A stretch of DNA of 64,000 bases from Lenzites betulinus (GCA_022264855.1 JABYQU010000019.1:496001-560000), one strand, 5' to 3'. Shown: positions 46,880-58,615, numbered from the stretch's first letter. The notes: generated by a model from the sequence alone, not told the origin. Program-made: numbers and translations.

Positions 46880-49670
46880 TCAACTATCAACGAGCGACAA
46901 AAGCCTTGAAGGAAGCTCGGCGTGCAACTGGGGGTCATCGGTCAGTACACTAGCGATGGACTGTTTAATCAGGGCACAGAACTCCTCCCAGAATTTACTC
47001 GGCGCGTCGTCCTCCGTGGGGCGATGTGACCGGATATCATCGGAGGGCATAACCGTGAGCTTGAATGTGACAGCGCTCCATTCCTTCATTAAATGCTTTC
47101 TGGTGACTCGGATATTCCCAAAGTACGCGCGCAAGTCATCCAGGAGCTCGAGTCCCAGCTTGCCCCATGATTCCTTTGGTTCGATGTTTTCTGGCCAATG
47201 CTCCCATGTTAGAAGACAGTGTTTCTCCTTCGCGCACCTATCCATGTCATCTTTGGTCCACAATGCAAAAGTCTCTGGCAAGGAATCCAAGCGTTTTCCA
47301 TCCTTGTAGCAAGAAAGAGCCCAGAGAAGGATATAGAACAAGGACTCGAGGTCGTGTCGATAAAGATGCCGCACTTCACCCCTAAGTGCCGCCGGGGTGA
47401 GACGTTCGATCGCCATAAAGGGTACCGTGCCGGTCATTTCAATGCCCGTGTGCGTCTGGGGTAGTGTAGTGTCGATTGCGAGATCCCAGTCGTTCAACAC
47501 CGCGTAGATAGTGTCGCCGCGGGTCCGATACATGAGATTGTCCAAGCTCAGGTCCTGGTGATGGATGCCGTTCATCCAGTTGAGGTAGTGGGCTGTCCAA
47601 AGAATCAGTCAACACTTACAGTAGAAGACGGTATGGAACGTACCCTCCGCGCACTGAAACCAGGCGTCGATGAATACGTCGCCGGATAGTCTCTTCAGCG
47701 GCTTCAGGCGGTCCATAGTAATCAACCGAAGCACACGGTAGACTTCGACCTCCGGGCCATCTGGCCCCCCAATGCGGCGGGTGCGGAGTGGGATACCCAG
47801 CTGGCGTCGTACGGTGGCCGTATTGTACCGGTCGTACTGCTTCTCGTCCACGACAATCGGCATGTGGTCCATAATCTTCCGATTGCCTTTTGCACGGTCA
47901 ATAGCCTTTTGGATCATCGCACCCTCTAACTCCCGGGTGCAATCTTGCCAAGACAGCTTGGTGACTGTTTCTTCGTTTAGCGGATTCTCAGGATCGAAGC
48001 CGAGATATGTAGATTTGACGACGTATGAGCCCCTGCCTTTCAGACCCAAGGACCTGTACAGCTTCTCGCCTGTCTGTACCTTGACGTCGTGGTTGCAAAC
48101 ACCCCTGATAGTTGTATGCTTGGGACACTCGCGATCCTTCTTCTGGTCTATGAGCGCTTTGATGCTGCCCAGGTCAAAGTCGGGAACAATGCCCCAATCT
48201 TCAGCGTTGAAGCGCTGTAGCGCAAAGAGCATGGCGAGGAAACGAGGAAGGTCTGTAAGGAAATCAAGTCCAGTGGTCTGTATCGCTCCTTCATGGTCGT
48301 ACCACCAAACATGGATAACGGAATCTAGATTGTGGTCAGTTTTGTTGTTCTCATTTCGCAGTTTGATTCACAAACCAAAAATGACCATGCCGATCGCGTG
48401 AGAGATCGCTGGTGCACGCGACAGCATTTCAGCGCCATACAAGGCTGCTTGTATGGCCGGGGGCGGCCTGTCCTTGTTGATCTCCTGCTGCACGGGTGCG
48501 GTCGCAACCATGTCCTCGTTGTGCACCGGCGGAAGTTGGTCAGCTTTCTCTTGGGCGTTTCGTAGTTTAGCCACAGCACGCTCGTCTGATAAATGAGATG
48601 AATAAGTTATGTCAATAAACATAGCAGGCCGCTCACCTGGAGGCGGATGAGTTTTTTTGGCCCGCTTTGCCGCTTTGGGGGGTTGCGGCGGCGTTGTCTT
48701 GGTTGGTCGCACCATTGTCTCAGAGTTGATATCCATCACAGTGTAGTGTGACTGGAGAGACATTTCATATTCGCTTGGGGCCGAGTCCAACTCTCCCTTC
48801 ACCACCTTGAACTCCAAAATGGCCAATATATCATGCCACGTGTGTTGCCCCGGGGGCGTTTGGGACGCCTGGTACATCAGATCCTTCTCATCGTAGATGT
48901 TATCATGCATTCTACTCAGAGCAGCCCGCGATGTCAGGATGATGTCAGGTTTCCGCTTCGTCGTCAAGTCTGGTAAGTCGCCGGTTCCACTTGTGTACAC
49001 ACCGGAAATCTCCTTATCTGTATTTCGGACAAAACGAATATCAAACTCGTGTGAGGAGCGATATGAGCAACCATCGACGCAAAGTTGTGCCAGGCGCGAC
49101 AGTGCCCAATTGAAGGTTTGCACAAAGGGCTCGTAACGTTGGTCTTCTTTGTGAGCCTTCTTGCAGCTGTCGTAGAAAGTTGTTCAAAATGAGCATGTAT
49201 ATGCCATGGTGAGACGTATCATGGCTGTATGCGCGCTTGGAATGCGCCACTGTTGCAGATAGACAGCAACGCGCAGAGGGTTTTCTCCAGGCGCTCGTCA
49301 TCGTCGAGCACGGGATCATTATCCACACGCCCTAGAACAAACTTCAGGAATGTGTCGAAGTTGCACGTGGCGTGCTCTTTGAGATCTCGAGCAATCCAGG
49401 GGTAGACCTGGGGCACCCTGTACATATAGCAGTCTCAGAAGGAAACATTCGTTTAGGGCAAGACTGATGAGCTCACCGAGGGTCGGTGAAGCCACCACTG
49501 GCCGTAAAGCTGCCAGACCCTGTGCTCTTGGGTGTGGCCTCTAGAGTCAAGGCTGCTAGCGTCGTGGTAGTCTGTTTGACCGGCGTGCTCGGCTGCTCCT
49601 GCCAGTGCTCGGCCGCAATGGCGGCACCAGCCTGAGCCTGATCATCGCTGACGCGACGTTTGGGAGGCAT
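46880..49670 (-). CDS. FunK1-type fungal protein kinase, copy 1
   Basis: FunK1 proteins are a kinase-like family greatly expanded in mushroom-forming fungi, with largely unknown roles. The start is MPPKRRVSDDQAQAGAAIAA at 49670. The N-terminal region includes YPWIARDLKEHATCNFDTFL and PDIILTSRAALSRM. The nucleotide-binding part is GLKGRGSYVV, with a candidate lysine in ETVTKLSWQDC. Next are VVDEKQYDRYNTATVRRQLG and DVFIDAWFQCAEG. The catalytic loop is GIHHQDLSLDNLMYR, with the metal-binding Asp in LNDWDLAID. MTGTVPFMAIERLTPAALRG, LYRHDLESLFYILLWALSCY and a C-terminal helical tail follow. The usual H-R-D is H-Q-D. About seven exons. The C-terminal exon is about 95% identical in protein to copy 2, while the rest is much more diverged. 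Confidence 0.85.
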
Positions 49671-49826
49671 AGTATTTTCAGTGGCAAGTAGGTCAACGTT
49701 GAGAGGTATATTGGATGGTGAGTGTAGGAGATTGCGATGTGGATTATCACAAAGGACTGCTCGAGACCAGAGGTATTTAAGCAGCCGCAAGCACTGCCCG
49801 ACTCACATCAATAACCAATAACGACG

Positions 49827-50016
49827 GGAATCCTCGGTCCCGCATCTGTGGCGTCATGGCAGTCTAATCAGTCCGAGTCATAGTCAGTCACTTGTCTCAA
49901 TAAGTTAGCCAGATCCTCTCAGGGATCCTCGGTCCTGCATCTGTGGCGTCATGGCAGTTGGCAGTCCGAGTCATAGTCAGTCACTTGCCTCAACAAGTTG
50001 ACCAGATCCTCTCACT
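49827..50016. repeat. Two-unit tandem repeat, about 95-bp period
   Basis: TCCTCGGTCC is followed by GCATCTGTGGCGTCATGGCA and, further on, TCCGAGTCATAGTCAGTCAC. The block starts at 49831 and again at 49926 with only a few substitutions and one small indel. Both units end with AGATCCTCTCA. The repeat lies upstream of FunK1 copy 1. Confidence 0.85.
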
Positions 50017-50707
50017 TGACGTTAATGGACCAGTTAGTAGTCACAGCCTTTGGAACTCTGCTGTGGCTGTCATTGAAACTGGCAGCGTTTACATGAGCGC
50101 TCGCACTTGTCAACGTGAGTTCTCTATCGGACGAGACCTTTGATCTGGCCATACAATCTCGCATGGGACAATATCGTATGGTTACTCCGAACGTACGAAA
50201 TGGATTACGCACTCAAACTTGGAAGGCGTTCGGGGGACGTCCGCTGAGATCGTCCGCACAACGTGATTGTGCTATGTAGCGTCCGTGAGAGGTCCTCCGA
50301 GGTGTCCTGGGAGCGCCAGATCAAGCCAGAACGTCGGTGAATATTCACGTAGGCGCTTGAAACATTAAGGCATGAATGGGTAGTCTGAAATACCTGAGGG
50401 TTTCGAGGTTTGGGAATAAGTACGTAGATATCTGAGCTGTCCAAATCAGGAACGGGCTTTGAGCTGCCGTGGCGCCAACCACTGCCAGCATGCTCAATTC
50501 ACTGATGGACGATGGACAAGCCTGCGTTGGAGCACGCTGCGCGTCGCGCGGGGATATAGACGGGCACGCCGAAGACATTGCAATATTATGGGATGCGTAG
50601 TACAACAGTTATCATATGGTACTAGATGCAATCATACTTGCGCCGCCTCGAAGACCGCATGTACAGCAAGGTAGTCAACTCAAAACTCAGTCTGAAGACA
50701 CATTCGT
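50017..50707. other. Intergenic stretch between FunK1 copies 1 and 2
   Basis: About 690 bp. The last 45 bp before copy 2 are duplicated beside copy 1. Otherwise nothing was recognised. Confidence 0.4.
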
Positions 50708-53369
50708 TCAACTATCAACGAGTGACAAAAGCCTCGAAGGAAGCTCGGCGTGCAACTGGGGGTCGTCGGTCAATACACTAGCGATGGACCATTTGATCAG
50801 GGCACAGAACTCCTCCCAGAATTTACTCGGCGTGTCGTCCTCCGTGGGGCGATGTGACCGGATATCATCGGAGGGCATAACCGTGAGCTTGAATGTGGCA
50901 GCGCTCCATTCCTTCATTAAATGCTTTCTGGTGACTCGGATATTCCCAAAGTATGCGCGCAAGACATCCAGGAGCTCGAGTCCCAGCTTGCCCCATGATT
51001 CCTTTGGTTCGATGTCGTCTGGCCAATACTCCCATGTTAGAAGACAGTGTTTCTCCTTCGCGCACCTATCCATGTCATCTTTGGTCCACAATGCAAAAGT
51101 CTCTGGCAAGGAATCCAAGCGTTTTCCATCCTTGTAGCAAGAAAGAGCCCAGAGAAGGATATAGAACAAGGACTCGAGGTCGTGTCGATAAAGATGCTGC
51201 ACCTCGCCCCGAAGTGCCGCCGGGGTGAGACGGTCGATTGCCATGAAAGGCACCGTGCCTGTCATCTCAAGGCCTGTGTGCGTCTGGGGTAGTGTGGTGT
51301 CGATTGCGAGATCCCAGTCGTTCAGAACTGCGTAGATGGTGTCGCCGCGGGTCCGATACATGAGATTCTCCAAGCTCAGGTCCTGGTGATGGATGCCGTT
51401 CATCCAGTTGAGGTAGTGGACTGGCAGAGGAATTAGTCAACATGTCTAGTCTATGATGATATGGAGCCCACCTTCTGCGCACTGAAACCAGGCGTCGATG
51501 AATGCGTCGCCGGATAGTCGCGTCAGCGGTGCGAGACGCTCCGTGGTAATCAAACGAGGCACACGGTACGACTCGACCTCCGCACCGTCTGGCTCTCCAA
51601 CGCGACGGGTGCGAAGGGGAATACCCAGCTGGCGTCGTACGGTGGCCGTGGTGTACCGGTCGTACTGCGTCTCGTCCACCACGATCGGCATGTGGTCTAT
51701 AATCTTCCGATTGCCGTTTGCGCGCTCGATGGCCTTCTGGATTATCATACCCTCCGAATCCCGGCTGCAATCTTGCCACGACAGCTTGGTGACCGTCTCT
51801 TCGTCCAGCGGATCCTCCGGATCGAATCGGGGATATCTAGACGCGAGGACGCAGGACCCCCTGCCTGTCAGACCGAAGACGCGGTACAGTGGTGCACCCG
51901 TCGCAACCCTGACGTCGCGATTCCGAACACCCCGGATGGTCGTTTCCTCCGGGCATACACGGGGCTTTGTCTGGTCTGTGAGTGCCTCGATGATGCCCAG
52001 GTCGAAGTCGGGAATGAGACCCCAGTCTTCGGCGTTGAACCGCTGCAGCGCAAAAAGAAGAGCGAGGAAGCGGGGAAGATCAGAGAGGAAGTCGAGGCCT
52101 GTCGTCTGTATCGCTCCTTCGCGGTCGTACCACCAGACATGCACAACGGAGTCTACATTCGGGGTCAGTTCGTTCACGCGTTTTAGCAGTCCAATGTACG
52201 CACCAAATACCACCATACTGATTGCGTGAGAGATCGCTGGTGTACGCGACATCATCTCAGTGCCATACACGGCCGTCTGCATTGCCACAGGCGGTCTGTC
52301 GGTGGTGTACTCCTCCTGTCCGGAATCCGTCTCCTTGTTGCGCATCGACGGGTGTTGTTCAGCGCGCTCCTGGTAGCTTCGCAGCTTGCGCATAATCTCC
52401 TCGTCTGGTGGATAAATCAGCAAATATGCCGGGGGAATATGGGATGGCTCACTGAGATGAGGGCGAAGGCTGTTGCTTGGTTTTGCGGCTTCGGAGGATT
52501 CGGGCAACCCCGTCGTGATCAGTGGCGTCTTCGCCTCCGAGTATATATTCATAGCGCCGTAAACCGACTGGAGAGACGTCCCATAGGCATCCGGGGCCTC
52601 CAGCGCATCCTCGACGAGCTTGAACTCCACTGCTGCCAACGTATCGTGCCATGAGTAGTGCCGCGGCGACCGTCGCTGCGCCGCGTCCAGAAGCTCTGAC
52701 TCCGCGAGGGGCCGGCCATGCATTCGACTCAGGGCGGCCAGGGAAGTCAAAATGACCTCGGGCCTCCGCTTTACGGTTAAAACTCGCACGTCCTCGTCAG
52801 GACCGCCTGGACCCATGCCGGCGATTTCCATCTCTGGTGGGTCCGCATTCCTACAGAATCGGATGCGGATGTCGTCTGGGGGGCGATACATGCAATCCTG
52901 CACGCGAAGGTCATCCAGGCACGATAGCGCTGTGTTGAATGCCTCGACGAATGGGCCGTAGCGGCCTCGTTCGTTATGAGCCGGTTCGCAGCTGCCATAC
53001 ATAATTAGTTACGATAGGCGGGTAACTCGAGCTGTGGCGTACTATTTCCTCGCGAGAGTTTGGAAATATTCGTGGTTACAGATGATCAGCAAGGCCCGGA
53101 GGGTATTCTCGAGACGTTCGTCAGGATGAAGCGTAGACCCGCGATCGACCTTCGCAAGCACGAACTTGAGGAACGTATCAAATGTGGATGTGGCGTGCTC
53201 CTTCATGTCGTGACAGATTGAGGGATAGGCCTTTCTAATCCTGTAGAGAGATATAAGAACACGGTTTGTTGGAAGACTGGCGGGCTTACAGTGCGGAAGA
53301 AGAGCCGTCGCTGGGCGTATAGCTGCGGGAGTCCTCACTCTGGAATCTGGCTTCAAGCTCGGAGGTCAT
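50708..53369 (-). CDS. FunK1-type fungal protein kinase, copy 2
   Basis: The arrangement is that of copy 1. It starts MTSELEARFQSEDSRSYTPS at 53369, then IRKAYPSICHDMKEHATSTF and PEVILTSLAALSRMHG. The Gly-rich part is GLTGRGSCVL, with ETVTKLSWQDC after it. VVDETQYDRYTTATVRRQLG, DAFIDAWFQCAEG and the catalytic loop GIHHQDLSLENLMYR follow, then LNDWDLAID. Key kinase residues are kept (Asp of the loop, Asp of DWD). The central exon is about 70% identical in protein to copy 1. The last exon differs at only about 11 of 231 residues. Conversely, 275 bp spanning an intron (51413-51687) are nearly identical to copy 3. About six to seven exons. It appears functional. Confidence 0.85.
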
Positions 53370-54455
53370 GGTTCAAGTGGCTAGAATCTACTAAGTGACC
53401 TTCAGCCCGAGTTGTCTGTTTCGTTGATGAGAGCCCCCTACCGTCTGTTTACTCTACGAGCCCTGATTTTGCGATCAGAATTTGCGTGTGCGCCGAGTTA
53501 TCCAGTGTCGAGAGCAAGCGCGCGGCGTGAGCAGGAGGCAGCCAGTCGGCATCTGCCGGACCATGACGCCGGCCAAAGGTCCCACGTTTGTGGCGTCCTG
53601 GTACTCAGCCTGATCTAGTGGTCCCCTCAGCGCTCAGCGCTCAGCTTTCAAAATTTCATGGACCAGTACTAGTAAATAATCCTAGTAGCGCCGACGAGCG
53701 GCACAGCCCGCTACCTGACACATATAATTATTACAAATAACCCGAGAACGTGTTATAAGGTTTCTCTCGTGCATAACGTGGAGTTGGTACAACGATATCG
53801 CGTCCATTTGTAGGCACAAGTCCCAGGACGGCCAATGTGGGTTCGTTGACATATGACGGTGACGTTGTCGGTTACAGAAAATTCGCCGACGAGAACGATG
53901 TCACCCACTGCTAATTTGGAGAAACGTAGTTCTCTTTAGTGGTATACTCCTTGATGGCGTCGTACAGGGATCATGATTGGTCACGCAGTTGAAATGGCGG
54001 ATTTGGGTACAAATCGATCTACGTGTATAGTGGCTGGCACACCGGCGCACGAGCCTTGGAGGATGTGGACCATGATAGAGTGCAAAGAGGGATGTGTCCG
54101 CGCGTTGGGCGGAACACAGACAGATGTAGGTGAACCGGAAGAGATGCTGACTAACAGTTATCGGAAGCAATCACACACCGGGAGGTTACAGTGAATGAGG
54201 CCTTCATGATCAGGAGTAGACATCCGCACACAGGAACGCAGCGGATGTGCCCACAACCTGCTAAGGGGCCGGACGCACGAAGATCGCTGAATCCAGTAGC
54301 AGTGCAGCGGATGGTAAGGGGTGTGAATTTGTCACGTGAAGCACGTGACATGAAATCCGCCCGCGAGTTTTGAAAAAATACAGGCAAAGAAGACCCACTA
54401 CCTACAGGTAGCGGGGATCCAATCTATTTTCTTGCCACACGTGCACTAATCTTGC
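53370..54455. other. Stretch without a gene, upstream of FunK1 copy 2
   Basis: About 1.1 kb of low gene content. The tandem motif CAGCGCTCAGCGCTCAG at 53628-53644 also occurs at about 10798. No promoter element or gene was recognised. Confidence 0.4.
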
Positions 54456-55430
54456 CACCTCCAACCGGCGGCGGTCGCCCTCGCCCGACCTTGGTGACCT
54501 GTCCGCGCTCATTGGACGCTTGAATGCGCTCGCCTCGAACCCGGCAGCAGCTGTTCCAGCGGTCAAGGCGGCGATCCGGTCATACAAGGCGTCCGAGTCG
54601 TCTGCCAGGGACCTCATTTCCACGGTGCGGAACATCCTGGACCGCAATCTCGACGGGACGGCGAGCATCATCAATGCCCTCGTTGATGTTGTTGGCGACG
54701 ACGAAAAGAAGCAACATCTCCTGACCGCTTGGAACGGCTTCAAGGTAGAGGTGCGTAACTCCTCCTTTTAATATCCATGGCAGCTATACTCATGTTGTAT
54801 CATCCCCTTCCACAGCAACGGAGCCAGTTCCCGGAGCTCGTCCCGACCGCAACGGGGTCTGAGTGGGCAGGCGTAACAAGCGGCCGCGTGCTCAACGCGA
54901 AAAACTCTACCGCCGCTCGGTCGCACACCCAATCCTCCCGCCAGCTCTTGGATCGTGTCGCGCGTGCAGCAGAATCGACCCAGCCCTCGTCCTCGCGGCC
55001 TGCACGCTCCACGGCCGCGAGCTTCCCGCCCTTACAATCCGCAGCCGCTGGATCCTCGTCATCCGCCATGGCAGGCACAGCGCGTCACGCCCTGGGCGTC
55101 CGGAGGGGCTGCCGCCGCTCCTCCTCCGCCCCCCGCACCCGTCGTCCGCGTCCCGACGTCCGTCCCCGGTCCCGGGGCGAAGGTGAAGGGCGGCCGGGCG
55201 GCCCCGCGGTGTTCTCAAAGTCCGCGTTCCCGGAGCTGCCGACGGGGAACGGGCCGCGGGTGCCGCGGGGCGCGGTCGGCGGAAACTAGTCCGAGTCGCT
55301 CCGGAAGATCCTGGGGGAGTCTGCGCCCGCGCAGGCGGCCTGGCGTGCCGGGGGCTCGGAGGGCGACAGTGGGACGTCGACGCCTGGGGAGCCCGTCGCC
55401 GCAACTAGGGGGGGGCAGCGATCGAGAAAG
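54456..55430 (+). pseudogene. Decayed C-terminal fragment of a Hel2/ZNF598-like E3 ligase gene
   Basis: Hel2/ZNF598 ubiquitinates collided ribosomes. The plus strand here reads LNALASNPAAAVPAVKAAIR, then SARDLISTVRNILDRNLDGT, ASIINALVDVVGDDEKKQHL and LTAWNGFKVE. A GT-AG intron (about 54751-54815) leads to QRSQFPELVPTATGSEWAGV, TSGRVLNAKNSTAARS and SSRQLLDRVARAAEST. This order matches, from memory, the C-terminal third of basidiomycete Hel2-like proteins. Downstream the similarity jumps frames at least twice: VTPWASGGAAAAPPPPPAP is in one frame, FSKSAFPELPTGNGPRVPRG in another. It then meets an in-frame TAG before SESLRKILGESAPAQAAW. The RING and zinc fingers are absent. I infer a duplicated, decaying fragment. 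The apparent intact gene ends at 63884. Confidence 0.55.
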
Positions 55431-56849
55431 CGGAGCGTGGGCAGGGCACAGGCTGAGGACGGTGGCCCAACATTCTCGTACTACACGGCGCTGCATGAAG
55501 CGAATATGCTTATATCGTTGTCTAAACATGCGCTTGAGTCGGTTGGGGGCATTCGCAGTCGCTGCTAGTAGGACGGACAGCCTGTCGAGATGTCACCGCT
55601 CCAAACTACATGACCTGCCTAATGTGGCAGAGCAGCTAGGGTTGGCGCCACGCGCTAGTGAGTGCTCGTACTAGTTGCCAAGTCTATTCCTTTCTCTCGC
55701 TGACTTCTCTGCAGCTGCGCGAGCGGGCCAAGCAGTCCTTTGAGGCCGTCCGCGCTGAACATCACTCACGGGGACGCTAACCCTTCTCAAAAATGCATGC
55801 GCGCTCCTCCCAATCACGGGCACTGGCAGGGCAACCGGCGAGAACTACATGCGAGACGGGCCGCTTGCACGCGCAGGTCCTCAAAGCTTGGAGTCCGGAG
55901 ACGTTGTTGAGATCATTTCAGAGGCCAGGTAAGCAGATCTAGTTTGCATAGAGTAGTCGTGTGCCATATACCACGTCGGGAAGAGCAGGGACTCGGCCGG
56001 CGTACCCTAACAAAAAGAAAGATGTTGCCGGCATATGGCACGATCGGACGCGGTACGCAAAAAATTGCACAAAATATTCTCCTTGACGATGGCGATGCTC
56101 ACGCGGAAAAAATAGCTCGAAATTTGTCGCGTCTGCGCGTGCCCTGCAGCGCGTGCGCTCACGAACGGACCAGGGCCGGTACTCCGCGGGCCCCAATACA
56201 GACGGCATGGATGTCCCGCGGCCGTTTCGCGGCCGTTATATCGCTTGCTGTCACCCCTACTTCCCACTTCGCCCCGGTCGCCTCCCCGCCCGCCGTCGTC
56301 GCTCGGCCGACGTTGTCTCCGTGCGGTCATTCCTCCCTCGCCCATGGCGTGTTCTTTGCCACCCCACGGAATCCCCGTACATCCACGTACGTCCCCTGGC
56401 GCCACCTGGCGTTCCCTGCCATTTCCCGGAAATTACTATGGAGGTCCTCGCGCTCCACTACCTACCTCTGTGCTCTTAGACGTTCCTCGACCCCTCCCCG
56501 CCCTCTGCCACTCGTCCTGAGGATGCCCGCAAACTAGAGCTGTTTCGCAACGCCCGAAATATCGTGAAGTAAAACCAACCGGCAGTGGGACATGGCGAAA
56601 ATCCACGCGAGCTCCCGCCAAAATTGCTCCACTCAAAGCAAACAGGGCTCCGCCTAAGGCAGAACAAATGCTCTGCGAGTGCTCCCTTCCTTCGTCGGTC
56701 CTAGAAACCCCTCCTCGCCTGCCAACACACGTCTCGACTCGATGCACCGGCACGGCGCGCCGCGGTGCATGTAGTTCTCGTAGGGACGGGTAACGGCGCC
56801 TTTCAAGCTCGAGCTTCAGGAAGCAAGCAAGCATTCCGGCACGTGCTCC
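55431..56849. other. Stretch without a supportable gene
   Basis: About 1.4 kb. A short open piece at about 55713-55780 (LQLRERAKQSFEAVRAEHHS) looks coding-like but could not be extended or assigned. A long Arg-rich minus-strand frame (56436-57185) crosses the repeat that follows and is not supported. Confidence 0.35.
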
Positions 56850-57261
56850 TACTCGAACGGCCATGCACCGAGCTCGTGAGACGCGACTCGTAAGCAAATA
56901 ACGTGCGTGCGTCTTCGTGTAGTGTCTTTGTGCGACGGCCGCCGTATGGTGTATGCGCTGACATGGGCCAACACGGCGCGTTGGACGGCGGCTTGGGGCT
57001 TGGTGCAACATCCACAGCGCGCAGGCACTGGCAGGCGAGGGGATCTCGTTGCTCGTCATCAGCCGGGTGGGGACGCGATCGAGGCGCGCTCGAACGGCGA
57101 CGTGTGTGGCCCGGAAGACGCGATGTGTAACGAAATAACAGAGTCGGTGCGTTTTCGTGCAGTGAGAGTTCTCATCCACGACCACGGTAGGACCTCACGG
57201 CGTGCGACATGCGCCCGACACTGGCATGCGCCGACAGGGCGCGTTCGACGGCGACTCATTG
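56850..57261. repeat. Diverged two-unit tandem repeat
   Basis: Two blocks, about 56850-57000 and 57085-57260, share ordered similarities. Each has CGAACGGC, then GACGCGA, then GTAA followed by AAATAAC, then GTGCGT with CTTCGTGTAGTG or TTTTCGTGCAGTG. Each finishes with GGCGCGTT or GGGCGCGTT and CGACGGCGACT-like ends. The period is about 235 bp and the copies are clearly diverged. Read on the minus strand, both encode HxTKTH-like peptides, which may be coincidence. Confidence 0.5.
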
Positions 57262-57545
57262 TAACATGGATGTTCATGCTAGGTCTGGAAATGTGGAGCA
57301 CGTCGTCGGGTCGGCGAGCAGTGCTCCGAGCACCAGTTGACTTGTGTTAACGACTACCAGCCCCAAGCGGTCCGACAGCGATGGGCAAGGACATGAGGAC
57401 GGTATAGACTCAGATATAGAATAAGGTAGCATCTAATAGAAGCGATCATGCTAAAACACTGAACAGTATACTGGAGACGTACAATTGCATACTGAGAGCG
57501 GCAGTACTTATTCATCAGAGCGAATTCCTTCACTCATGTGTTAAC
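57262..57545 (+). pseudogene. Decayed duplicate of the 3' end of the coiled-coil gene
   Basis: This stretch resembles 46277-46600, the last 200 bp of the coiled-coil coding region plus 120 bp of its 3' flank, in the same orientation. Shared strings include GGATGTTCATGCT, GGAGCACGTCGT, AGTGCTCCGAGCACCAGT against GGTGCTCCGAGCACCAGT, GACTACCAGCCCCAAGCGG and CATGCTAAAACA. About 40 bp present in the original (46331-46370) are missing, and substitutions are frequent. No open frame corresponding to the parent remains. It lies about 1.6 kb before FunK1 copy 3, as the parent lies before copy 1. Confidence 0.8.
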
Positions 57546-57917
57546 AGCACTGTTTGGTTGCTGGCCTGCTATGGAAGTACGTGCACGCCGCACCGCCAGG
57601 CAATCAGCAAACGAAACACACTGCACGCGCTTTGGTGTTGTGTCCAAGCAGAAGTCTTAATGATTACGGTGTACAACAACGAAAGCAGTTCAGGTATACC
57701 ACTGGCACATGGTGTACAATACAAGGATGCGTAAGTCCAAACGCGTAAGAAATATGTCCGTATCATGTAGTCCGAGGTGGGGTCCGTAGGAATTCATGTC
57801 CGTGTGTTGATATGTAGTCGCCGGCCGCGATTACAGCTCACTCGCAGCCTGCAAGTGCATACGTCGCATAGCGCGACTCATGCCTCGCCGGACGGAGTGA
57901 GGAACGGGCGCCGGGAT
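57546..57917. other. Stretch without a gene
   Basis: About 370 bp between the decayed duplicate and the secreted-protein gene. Nothing was recognised. Confidence 0.35.
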
Positions 57918-58498
57918 CTACTGGTTGATGGTGAACTGTTGGCTCCAGTTACCTGAGTCGCCAAACACTGAGAGCACATAGTTAACGCGACATGTCCGTA
58001 TACACAACGATGGCTATCGGACACTCACGAACAACACTGTAGTCGGTGCCTTCGATGACCCAAGGGACAGTTACCTCAATCCGGCCGAGCAGGATACTAA
58101 AGCCGTCGGCGAGGATTACTACCGGCGCACGTCAGCCGGAAGGAGATGCAAACGACGATGACAAGGTACGTACGGGGTGTGCCAATGTTACCCTTCCGGA
58201 GCATGATCCTCCCGATCTTGTTAGTAATGTTTACTGGCGGGGAGGAGACGTCCCTATCCGATCAAACGCGTGAGTATTGGCCGCATCCGCCAGTGAATGA
58301 TTGTGAACTGTACCAAGTGACGTTGTGAGTCTGACCCTTGTACCAGACGGTGCCGGCGTGTGGGTAGAGAACAGGCGGTGTGTATACATCACGCCTCTCG
58401 AGCTCGGAGAGGGGCGCTGCGGCAGCGATCTGGAAGATGCCGAAGAGGGCGACGAAGACGAGGATGCACTTGGCGAGGATGGAGTTGTGCGAGCTCAT
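57918..58498 (-). CDS. Small secreted KNH/Kre9-like domain protein
   Basis: Four exons were resolved: 58498-58314, 58253-58174, 58118-58029 and 57967-57918. They give 134 residues with consistent phases. The N-terminus MSSHNSILAKCILVFVALFG leads into IFQIAAAAPLSELERR, a signal peptide plus a possible Kex2 site (ERR). The domain then reads PPVLYPHAGTVWYKGQTHNV, TW-DVSSPPVNITNKIGRIML, GTPLILADGFSILLGRIEV and VPWVIEGTDYSVVL. It ends with LFGDSGNWSQQFTINQ. This is the Ser/Thr-rich GPI-anchored/KNH (Kre9-Knh1) family, linked in yeast to cell-wall beta-1,6-glucan. There is no C-terminal GPI signal, so a soluble secreted protein is expected. It is intact although surrounded by relics. Confidence 0.85.
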
Positions 58499-58608
58499 AG
58501 CGTATGGGTTCGTAAGGTATCGTTAACGGTGGTCGTGAAAGGTCTGAGTGAATGCAGGGAATGCAAGCGGATGCTTTGCTGGGGGCTGCTCGCTGTTATT
58601 GCGCGCGG

Positions 58609-58615
58609 TTTTATA
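58609..58615 (-). promoter_or_regulatory. TATA box of the secreted-protein gene
   Basis: TATAAAA on the minus strand lies about 110 nt upstream of the ATG at 58498. Confidence 0.55.

Noticed and set aside
56436..57185. A 249-codon minus-strand frame
   Set aside because: It crosses a diverged DNA repeat and relic sequence, is Arg-rich and shows no family. The repeated HxTKTH peptides follow from the DNA repeat.
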